Program-made: the position numbers and the translations under genes | The notes under the pieces: generated by a model | The model's input: the letters and a program-made list of their open reading frames with translations, nothing else | What the model was told of the DNA's origin: nothing | The model's database searches: none | DNA from: Strongyloides papillosus | Taxonomy: Eukaryota; Nematoda; Chromadorea; Rhabditida; Strongyloididae | Reading direction: 5' to 3' | DNA length: 64,000 bases | NCBI GenBank assembly: GCA_005656395.1 | Contig: SRSI01000038.1 | Location: forward strand, 806,001 to 870,000 | Shown: positions 56,527-64,000 of the stretch, in pieces | Layout of the letters: each line of letters opens with the position of its first letter | Position numbering within the stretch: the stretch's first letter is position 1

Positions 56527-57744
56527 AAAACAAGAAAACATTACATCTTAAACATAAATCTATCTAACCCACTACCCGTAATTCAATGGAAAATTCAAAA
56601 CACCCACATCAATATACTTATCGACACAGGCGCATCAGTTACGCTCATCCACCCCTCAATTTTACAACACCTAGACTCACAATACAAAAGAAACTACAAG
56701 AAGAAATACATGCCCGTCTACGCTGCTAACAACGAAAAGATAAATCTTCGCGAATCAATACAAATCAAATACAACAACAACTGGATCACCTGCTATATAT
56801 ACGACAAAATGCAATTTAACATGATACTAGGAAACGACACACTAGGACACTATGATACATTGAAGATAAATTATAAGAAAAATTCACTAGACATACCAAC
56901 ATTGGGCATTTTCAAAATAAAGAATAGCAGCAAAGTAGTAGTGGAAGAAAACACTATTATAGAACCACACAGCGGAAACATAATACAAGTAAGAACAAAT
57001 ATAGCAGAAAAAACAGCCTTTTTCGTGAACAACGAAAAATGGAAAAAAGACAATCATCTCCTTACTATCAACCAAATAGCCAACGTACAAGAGAAAAATT
57101 ACTACCCTATTTACATCCAGAATATCGAACGTAACCCAGTTACCATCAAGAAAGGTACAATACTAGGACATATTACTGGTATTATTGAAGATAACGAAAA
57201 CCGCTTACTTATTAAGGAAGAAGAACTTATTCTCGAAGAAATTCAATTGGATAACATCCCAGAATTTCCAAGACAACAGAAAACATTATCTTACGACGAA
57301 TTAATGAAACTTGTAAAAATAGATACCACCAATATATCCAAAAACAATATTCAAAAACTTAAAAATCTAATTTGGAAATATTGTCATATATTTCACGACT
57401 ACGACGGCAAATCAGAACGATACAATGGACTAGACACGATGAAAATCAAACTGAAGGACATCAATTACGAACCAAAAAGAATTCGTGCAGGCAGACTTCC
57501 AAAAGAAAAAGAAAAAGCAATGGAATAACAACTTGAAATACTTTTAAATAACGACATGATTGAACCAAGCCGAAGCCCTTATTTATCCAGAGCATTATTA
57601 GTGAAAAAGAAAAATGGCGAATACCGATTTGTTGTAGACTTCAGAGAACTTAACTTACAGCTCATGAAGCAATCTAATTACATACCTAGAATAGAAGACA
57701 TCATGCAAGAAGCAGTCGGTAACAAATTTCATACACACAAAACC
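56521..57744 (+). pseudogene. Third retropepsin and truncated reverse transcriptase of the Ty3-like element
   Basis: The frame opens at 56521 and contains DTGASVTLI (D35 of the frame, nt 56623) with MILGNDTL about 75 residues later, a complete third retropepsin. A spacer of about 180 residues precedes the RT start. A TAA at 57526-57528 interrupts the reading; in the same frame the RT N-terminus continues (MIEPSRSPYLSRALLVKKKN, YRFVVDFRELN). The RT stops at 57727-57744 before the catalytic YxDD box, where a short MITE begins. No RNase H, integrase or 3' LTR is present, so the element is 3'-truncated. Confidence 0.72.
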
Positions 57745-57952
57745 TAATGGTGTCGTGCAGTTTATGCTAAACTATCATTAACGGTATGATGAACAACGAC
57801 ATGTTACATTTTAATGTAAACTGCATAATGACATTTTCATTAAAAAATTTAATTTGTAGTTTTGTTAATAATGAGGTAAATTTTTTTTTGCATATAATGT
57901 ATCATACATTCTTTTACAAAATGACTTTGATAAAACTGCACGATGTCATTTT
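57745..57952. mobile_element. Short MITE at the truncation point of RT
   Basis: About 208 bp with inverted ends AATGGTGTCGTGCAGTTT and (inverted) AATGACATCGTGCAGTTT. TA is present at both borders. No coding capacity. The RT reading frame does not resume after it, so the truncation was not caused by this insertion alone. Confidence 0.6.
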
Positions 57953-58400
57953 ATATAATTTTGTAATAATTAATAATTTTAATAAAAAAGTTTATTTATA
58001 AACATAAATATTACAAGTTTTTGTCATTTTTATTTTTCATGACATAGCAATGTACTATTTTCACTGAAAATAATTAATTTAATTTGAGGTAGTTTAGTTA
58101 CACTACAGGTATACTTTATATTTATTATAATTAGTGATAATTAATCTGTATAAATCACAAGAACCTTTGTTACAATATAAAGTTACAGGTGGTAACGGTT
58201 TAGTAATTTTGTTCCGGTCATATTTTTCGTAAAACAGAGTCCAGAAAATAAATATATCATATAAATTTCTACTTCAATATTAAAAACGAACTGTTTTGTT
58301 CAATGTTAAATATTATTTATTTTTAAAAAAAACAAAAATGTAATATAATTTAAAGATTAATAAACTTAAATTATATTTTACTTAAACATCCGGTAAACTT
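57953..58400. other. AT-rich spacer
   Basis: No gene is recognised. It includes the 3' flank of the coiled-coil gene on the minus strand. Confidence 0.4.
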
Positions 58401-58670
58401 TTACTTCATTTTCTCACTAATAGTTTTTTCTAATCTAGATAAAGTTTCCTCTGCATTAGAAAGCGCTCTATCAAAAGGAATTAAGTAGTCCTTAGTGATG
58501 ATTTGATTAGATTCTGCGCATTTATCGGCAGACTCTTCCATATTTGAAAGATCTTTCTCCAACTGGGATCCTCTTTGTTTTAAGTTTTCAAATAAATTAA
58601 TAATATTTTTCCTCTCGTCTGCCCAATCTTCATTTTTTTGGACAAAATCCATGTACTCCTTAGAATCCAT
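58401..58670 (-). CDS. Small acidic coiled-coil protein, 89 residues
   Basis: An intact minus-strand frame from an ATG at 58670-58668 (MDSKEYMDFVQKNEDWADER) to TAA. An upstream in-frame extension exists but is hydrophobic and AT-driven. The ATG chosen here lies about 25-30 bases after a TATA-like TTATATAAGC, which supports the shorter start. Heptad-like helices fill most of the chain (IINLFENLKQRGSQLEKDL; LSNAEETLSRLEKTIS). Single Cys. The size and helical content resemble small subunits of BLOC-type, kinetochore or tethering complexes, but no family signature is seen. It diverges from the plus-strand coiled-coil ORF at 59296. Confidence 0.6.
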   Translation of the reverse strand: MDSKEYMDFVQKNEDWADERKNIINLFENLKQRGSQLEKDLSNMEESADKCAESNQIITKDYLIPFDRALSNAEETLSRLEKTISEKMK

Positions 58671-59295
58671 AATTATTCTGAAATAATAATGCTTATATAA
58701 CCGGTAAAATAATAATATATTATAAAAATATAACGCGATTCTAAATAACGCTTTAAAAAATGCTACAACTTTCAATGCTTTAATAAAAATTTATAGAATA
58801 ATTCACTATGTACTGAATATTATTATAAGAAACACAATTTAAATCTTGTAGTATTGGAAAATGTAAAAAAAATTCAAGTTAATAATTATAGGCAATTGAG
58901 ATCAATATAATGAAAAACGTAAAAAAAGATAAATATTTCTTAAGTAGAAAAGTAGTTATAAAAAGAATAATAACAGTAATAGTCAAAATATATTTCCTTT
59001 GTTTATGTTGTATCTCTCAAGCATCCATTAATTCGATTAATGCAACATAAACATCTATTTTAAACATTACATTCACTTTGCTTTAATAATTCACAATCTT
59101 TACAAAAACATTCATTAACTTTGTTTAAAATTTTATAGTCTGTAAGAGTCATGTCAGGAAATCCTAGATAATTTTAGAAGTGTCACCTTTTTTATTTTTA
59201 TATCTCTTTACCCTTTCTTGATATAATTTTAACTTTACAATAATTTCTTAGATTTAATTTTTTAATTAAATTAATTTTTATTTATAGATAGTGAG
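58671..59295. promoter_or_regulatory. Shared upstream region of two divergent small genes
   Basis: 625 bp between divergent ORFs, AT-rich. A TATA-like motif (58688-58697, minus strand) serves the left gene. On the right, a pyrimidine/A-rich tract ending TTTATTTATAG just before 59288 could be a splice acceptor, so the plus-strand gene may have an upstream exon here. No conserved element is recognised. Confidence 0.35.
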
Positions 59296-59520
59296 ATGGA
59301 TGATAAGAAATTTGAAGAATTAGTTCGACTCAAACAAGAAAATATAAAAAAATTGGAAAATATCTCTAAAAAATTAGATAACATAGATTTTTCAACTGAT
59401 GAAACTCGTAAACAGGGTGAATACTTAAAAAGCCTCGGCATTTCAATAGAACAGTGTATCAAGAACAGTGTTATTAATACTTCTGATCCTACTGATCCTC
59501 CAGTTTATCAAAAAAAATAA
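59296..59520 (+). CDS. Small coiled-coil protein, 74 residues
   Basis: An ATG frame starting MDDKKFEELVRLKQENIKKL and closing in TAA. Residues 1-45 form a continuous helix with hydrophobic heptads (LVRLKQ, LENISKKLDNIDF). A short second helix (YLKSLGISIEQCI) and a Pro/Thr-rich tail follow. An AATAAA overlaps the stop codon, and a second, stronger site is not seen. The preceding TTTATAG may mark an intron end, so this could be the last exon of a larger gene. No family is recognised. Confidence 0.5.
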   Translation: MDDKKFEELVRLKQENIKKLENISKKLDNIDFSTDETRKQGEYLKSLGISIEQCIKNSVINTSDPTDPPVYQKK

Positions 59521-60218
59521 ATGTAGGTTTACAAGATTACAACATTAAAAATTTTATGTTTTAGATGCACTACTGGTTGAAAGTAAATAGTTAAAAAATT
59601 TTTATAACTAGTTGCATGAGATTTTAAAATCAAACCTTCATATTTTTAAGTGCGATAAAATATTTTTTTTATATTATGTGATAATGTAATACAATGGTAA
59701 TTACAATTAAATGCTTCATTAATTAATAGTAGTGAAGATTTTCTGAATAAAATTAAATTTTGGAGATAGTTTTAAATAATATTTATGTAAATGAAAATGA
59801 TAAAATGAATTGTACATTTTTTTCTTGTTATACAAATTCACATAATAACTTTACAACTTCAACAGAGCTTCTGTGAATGAAAAGTTTTTCTTACAATAAT
59901 TTGAATTATTAAACTTTTTGTCAATTAATAAGAAATTTGCTTATTTACCTGTTTATTCATAAGGATGATTAAACAGATTATTATCTTTTTTTTCGTTTAA
60001 AGAAAAAAAAATTTCAGTTTTAATCCCGAACATTTTTAGTTGAAGAGAATATTTCTTAAGTTGATTAATTTCCCTGTATTATTTTCTACTGATTTTGAAA
60101 AGAAATTTTGTGTTAAAATGATAAGAAGTTAAAAAAATTATTTAATAAAATTTTATTCTTAAATATTTCTACAAGTAAAAATTTAAATAATTTATATGAA
60201 TTTCAGATTCTGAAATAA
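59521..60218. other. AT-rich spacer
   Basis: No coding or RNA feature is recognised. Confidence 0.4.
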
Positions 60219-61260
60219 TAATGACAAAGTTCATAAGTTTTTTTGTTATTGATACACAAACAAATATACGTAGAAAAATTGTCTTTGAATTGTATGGAGA
60301 TGTTTTCCTAAATACATGTAGAAAATTTAGGACATTGTGTGCATATAATAGTAGTAGTATATCAGAAAATGATGAAAGATTAAAACAGCTAATGGGGACC
60401 AATATGGAAATATAAATGGAGATTTGGAAACAGAAAATGGTAATTATGTCTAAAGGAAACTCGTTAATATGGTAATTTTAGATGTTAAGGACTGGCTTGT
60501 ATGGAGAAATTTAAAAGTATAGTAAAAAAAAGGGATACTGAAGCATAAGATAATGTTTTTGAAAAGATTTGAAGGTGATAGTATAGAATTGAGAAGGGAT
60601 GTAACGATTTGATAAATTCAAAATTAATTTTTTAAAGATGAAATTGGTGGTACGGATGGTTTATGATTTAGTTGAATTTTTTTATATTAATTCATAAAAC
60701 TCAATTTTTAAAATTTATTTTTGTTTTTTTATCTACTTTTAATTTAATTTAATGAATTACAGGATAGTATGGTACCTAAAATTAGATGTCATCCTCAAAG
60801 CGTAACAGAAAGTTTATGCTTAAATCTGAAATTGAATCAGATTTAACAAAATGTAAAATCATTGCAAGTATTTAACGATGGTATAGAAGTAAAAGGTGTT
60901 GGGAAACTTGGAAAACCATTATGATTGTTTGGTTCAAACAGCTAATAGAAATATTTCACAGTTTATGAAAAGTATATCATAAGAAATCTATTAATTAAAT
61001 ATAATTTATTTTAGAGTGGCAATTTGTATATGGAAATGATTTTGTGGCAAATTAATTTGTAGAGAGAAATCTGCTGGTGAAAATTTTACTTTTATTCACT
61101 CTTCACCAAAAAAATCATCAATGGCTAATGCTGGAACAAGTACTAATGGTAGTCAATCTTTATTGTAGTTGTTGAAGCATCATAGTTGGATGTTAAATGT
61201 GCTCTTTTGGAAATGTTGTTAAAAATATGGTTGTTGTTAAGAGCTGTTGATAGACTTAAA
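60219..61260 (+). pseudogene. Cyclophilin-type peptidyl-prolyl isomerase relic
   Basis: Cyclophilins isomerise prolyl bonds. The N-terminal segment at 60221-60340 (IVFELYGDVFLNTCRKFRTLC) matches the family start. Near 61030-61060 there are traces of the YGxxFxDENF block, at 61110-61150 SSMANAGTSTNGSQS (family SMANAGPNTNGSQFF), and at 61175-61230 LDVKCALFGNVVKNMVVV-like sequence (family LDGKHVVFGKVxxGMxVV), in different frames. The R of the family FHRV motif and the central catalytic part are not found. Multiple frameshifts and stops rule out a working protein. An acceptor-like TATATGAATTTCAG precedes the first segment. Confidence 0.65.
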
Positions 61261-62115
61261 AGCAGAAGTGATACTCTCTCACAAAAAAATTACCACTGAA
61301 GAGTGGAGGAAATTAAGAAATAAGTAATTTTCAATTTCTTCTTTATGGTTTAGTTGAATTGGTGTTTGTTTTTTCATTGTTATGATTTGTTAGAAGTAAA
61401 TACTCATAAGTAATAACTATACTAAGAATATCTTGGTGAATGCATATATGCTTTAAGAACGTTATATATTTAAATCTATACAAATAATTTTTGCGTTAAA
61501 AGTCAGAGATTTTTTCTTTTGAAAATCAACAAGAATAGAGTTATCGGATATTATATAGCTATCGCTAAATATTTATATTTATAATTTGAAAACGAAACGA
61601 AAATAGAAACAACATATGAAGATATTTCATGAACCAACTCTTTTATCCAAAGCTTGTTCAATAACTTTCATTGAAATGCTACTAACTTTTTTGTGTTTTC
61701 TCTGATTTATATTTTACATATATAGATGTTTTAATGGTGATTATCTAACATCTGATAACTTCATTCTCTTTGTTTTCTAAAAGATGATTTCAATTTCCAA
61801 GAACAATATGTACAACAATTTTATTTTTCTAAAGTAAATTTTTATAAATACAATCAAATTTTATTTATAAAAAAATATTTCTTTATAGAATGTTTAAGTA
61901 TTAATACTCTTTTAATGTCTAATTATTTTTTGTAGTAACTTTTGTTTTTCATTGCTCTTGTATTTTTTTGTGATGATTACATGAATCAACCACATATTTG
62001 ACATTTAGTATTGACGTTTTGTTAAAATATTAAACAAAAAAATTAAAACAACTAATATTTTTTAAAATATATACAAAACAAATATATACAAATAATATTT
62101 AAAATTGTATTTTTA
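61261..62115. other. AT-rich spacer downstream of the helicase
   Basis: Contains the 3' flank of the minus-strand helicase gene; no other gene is seen. Confidence 0.4.
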
Positions 62116-64000
62116 CTACCAGTTTGTAAGACCACCAATTTTTCTAAAATCAACTTTGGTTAATCCCGTTACAATCTTTCTGGGCCATTTATATCTGTTA
62201 GTGGAGCACCCTGTTATTGAAATTCTTTGAATAAGATTTTTAATATAAGCCTTTGCAGTCATTTCCTTTTCATTTAAATATTTTTTAATACAAAGGGATT
62301 TTAACAGGTCATCAACCAGTGAATTGAGGGAAATAACCATTTGAATGAATTTTGGATCACCTCTAAAAATGACATTATCATCAACCTTTATTTTACTGGA
62401 ACCAATATATACAAATTGTTTATAACCAAACAATAAGGCCTGCATAGGTGAAATAGCTTGGCATTCTTTAATTTTTCTTCTATTTGAAATTATTTTTTGC
62501 CAGTATAGTATAAACATTGACTCGGGATCGTATAGATTTCTAAAAATCGTTAATGCTGAATTTTCAACCGGTAAAACAATTGTTCCTTCATTATCAATAA
62601 ATTTGTACTTATTATCTCTAACTGCAATATTTGGAAATACTGCCTTAACCAGTAAAGACGAAATTGTATACATTTCCACTGAAGATTCCTTATTGGATGG
62701 TAATCCAGTATCTCTAAAATCATTGTGTTGAAACATTCTGTGCAAAATATCCCCTGTTTGTTTTTTAGCTTTTAACAACCTGTCTTTACTTTCTTTACTC
62801 AACATTTTTGATAATGATAAATCTTTTACAGATTTCTTGAAACATCCGGTGTTTATTTGAACAGCCATTAAAGGTAATATAAAATCACTTTTAAAATCAC
62901 CACATAATTCCATTGTTGCTTTTGATGTTTCAACCTGTTTAAACGGATCATTAAATAAACTGGCATTAGAATCGCAATAAGTGCAAATTATAGATAATGA
63001 ATCTAATACATTAAACAACAATCCTGTAAGTATACATTTGCCAGTATTTGGAGCAAATGGTAATATTTCAAGTATTCTTCCGGTGTGTGTTAAATTTTTA
63101 TTACCATCCAGTGCATCAATTTCTTGGAGATTATTTTCAGCTTCATTTATATTGATTTCATCTATTTTTTCCATAGCATCCTGTAAAAACGTTTTCGAAT
63201 CTCCCAGTCCAAGTGCTTTAATTGTTAATATAGAAGAGTCAAGTGGGCAGTTGATGATTTCGGGTTCAGAGTGTTGAGGAAGAGAATTCATAAATTTCTT
63301 TGTTATCAATCGACAACAATGTCCACTTCTAATTCTACCTACCCTTCCTTTTCTTTGATCCATCCTGTCTCTTGACAACCAGCTGATTTCGTAAAAACAT
63401 TTATCTCTCTTTTGACTCAATCTACCTGTTTTTTGTCTACATGAATCAATAACATAAATAACATCATCTATTGTTAAAGATGATTCTGCAACGTTTGTAG
63501 ATACAATAATTTTTATTTTGTCAGCCGGTGGTAATTCAAAAGCCTTTTTTTGATCTTCTGAAGAAAGATTAGAATGGAGAGGAACCAACCAGTAGTATTC
63601 ATTGCTAATCTTCTCTAGTTCTTTGATGCATTTCGAAATTTCTTTCCATCCGGGAAGAAATATTAATACTGAACCAAATTTTCCTGATTCAATCATAGCT
63701 TCACGAGCCATTAATACCAAATTTCTTATGATTTCATAAGGTATTTCATCACTTTGTTCAATTTGTTCAGCAATATATTCAGCCAGTGGAGATACAAATG
63801 ATTTATTGCTTTTGTTTTTGAAACTCCAGAATTTTGAATTTGTTACATAATCAACCGGTGGTACAAAATTAGAAGGAATAGCTTCAAAATGTTGGATAAT
63901 TTCATCTAAATAAGTTTCATATATTTTGAAAACTTTACCGGTTATTTCCAATACTTTAATTCCACTTATATAATCTTCAAATGTTTGTGTTCCAACGGTC
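62116..64000 (-). CDS. DExH-box RNA/DNA helicase, DHX9/MLE-like, C-terminal 628 codons
   Basis: A minus-strand frame open from the right edge of the window to a TAG at 62116; the 5' part is outside. RecA2 motifs are present in order: IV-like SVLIFLPGW (about nt 63665-63640), V STNVAESSLTIDDV (about 63500-63460) and VI QRKGRVGR (about 63357-63333). The HA2/ratchet domain follows (LTHTGRILEILPFAPNTGKC), then the OB-fold of this subgroup (SPMQALLFGYKQFVYIGSS, about 62470-62400) and a short tail without an RGG domain. Family members unwind RNA or DNA in the nucleus, for example in dosage compensation and R-loop handling (DHX9/MLE); DHX36 or DHX30 are alternatives. No intron is visible in 1.9 kb. 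No lesion is seen, so it is probably functional. Confidence 0.82.
   Translation of the reverse strand, partial: TVGTQTFEDYISGIKVLEITGKVFKIYETYLDEIIQHFEAIPSNFVPPVDYVTNSKFWSFKNKSNKSFVSPLAEYIAEQIEQSDEIPYEIIRNLVLMAREAMIESGKFGSVLIFLPGWKEISKCIKELEKISNEYYWLVPLHSNLSSEDQKKAFELPPADKIKIIVSTNVAESSLTIDDVIYVIDSCRQKTGRLSQKRDKCFYEISWLSRDRMDQRKGRVGRIRSGHCCRLITKKFMNSLPQHSEPEIINCPLDSSILTIKALGLGDSKTFLQDAMEKIDEININEAENNLQEIDALDGNKNLTHTGRILEILPFAPNTGKCILTGLLFNVLDSLSIICTYCDSNASLFNDPFKQVETSKATMELCGDFKSDFILPLMAVQINTGCFKKSVKDLSLSKMLSKESKDRLLKAKKQTGDILHRMFQHNDFRDTGLPSNKESSVEMYTISSLLVKAVFPNIAVRDNKYKFIDNEGTIVLPVENSALTIFRNLYDPESMFILYWQKIISNRRKIKECQAISPMQALLFGYKQFVYIGSSKIKVDDNVIFRGDPKFIQMVISLNSLVDDLLKSLCIKKYLNEKEMTAKAYIKNLIQRISITGCSTNRYKWPRKIVTGLTKVDFRKIGGLTNW

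Overview
This window is AT-rich, repeat-dense eukaryotic nuclear DNA. It contains intronless Pol III tRNA genes, protein genes with very short GT-AG introns (37 and 46 nt), AATAAA-type poly(A) signals, and nearly every class of eukaryotic transposable element. The conserved host genes that can be recognised (a DHX9/MLE-like helicase, and degraded GET4, MSH6 and cyclophilin copies) do not fix the taxon. The mix of RTE-like, Ty3-like, hAT, mariner, Tc1, Mutator-like and Helitron elements suggests a fast-evolving invertebrate, perhaps a parasite. That is inference only.

Layout. 1-14.5 kb is a stack of nested transposons: Helitron-like elements with internal ~525-bp tandem repeats (269-3312 plus strand; 11532-13495 minus strand), fragments of a TA-flanked TIR element, a broken RTE-like LINE lying between inverted repeats, a 1-kb minisatellite and a short hAT element with a perfect 8-bp target duplication. 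14.5-20.4 kb is sparse and holds a solo LTR and three tRNA genes. One of these, tRNA-Arg(TCT), is split by a Mutator-like element with a 9-bp duplication. 20.6-30.3 kb has a third Helitron, a decayed GET4 gene, and a decayed spliced gene whose intron, originally about 37 nt, was invaded by a Ty3-like LTR element. That element has identical 92-bp LTRs and encodes Gag, protease and integrase but no reverse transcriptase. It was itself hit by a hAT element, which contains a further TA-element. 30.8-31.8 kb is a fourth Helitron fragment.

32.5-37.4 kb is a 4.85-kb satellite array with higher-order structure. 37.5-50 kb holds a TIR element, two mariner-type elements (one with a recognisable broken DD34D transposase), an intact-looking secreted His/Tyr/Pro-rich protein gene, a Tc1-like element with long TIRs, and an MSH6-like pseudogene of less AT-rich composition. 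50.7-57.7 kb is a Ty3-like element whose 5' LTR is split by a hAT element. Its broken coding region carries three separate retropepsin motifs and an Env-like stretch ahead of a truncated reverse transcriptase. 58-64 kb is the most gene-like part: two small coiled-coil ORFs, a cyclophilin relic, and the C-terminal 628 codons of a DExH helicase that runs off the right edge.

Likely functional host genes are few: tRNA-Thr, tRNA-Ile, the secreted protein, the small spliced gene at 30.0 kb, the two coiled-coil ORFs and the helicase. Everything else is mobile, repetitive or decayed. Many element boundaries are fixed by target-site duplications read directly from the sequence, so the order of insertions can be reconstructed.
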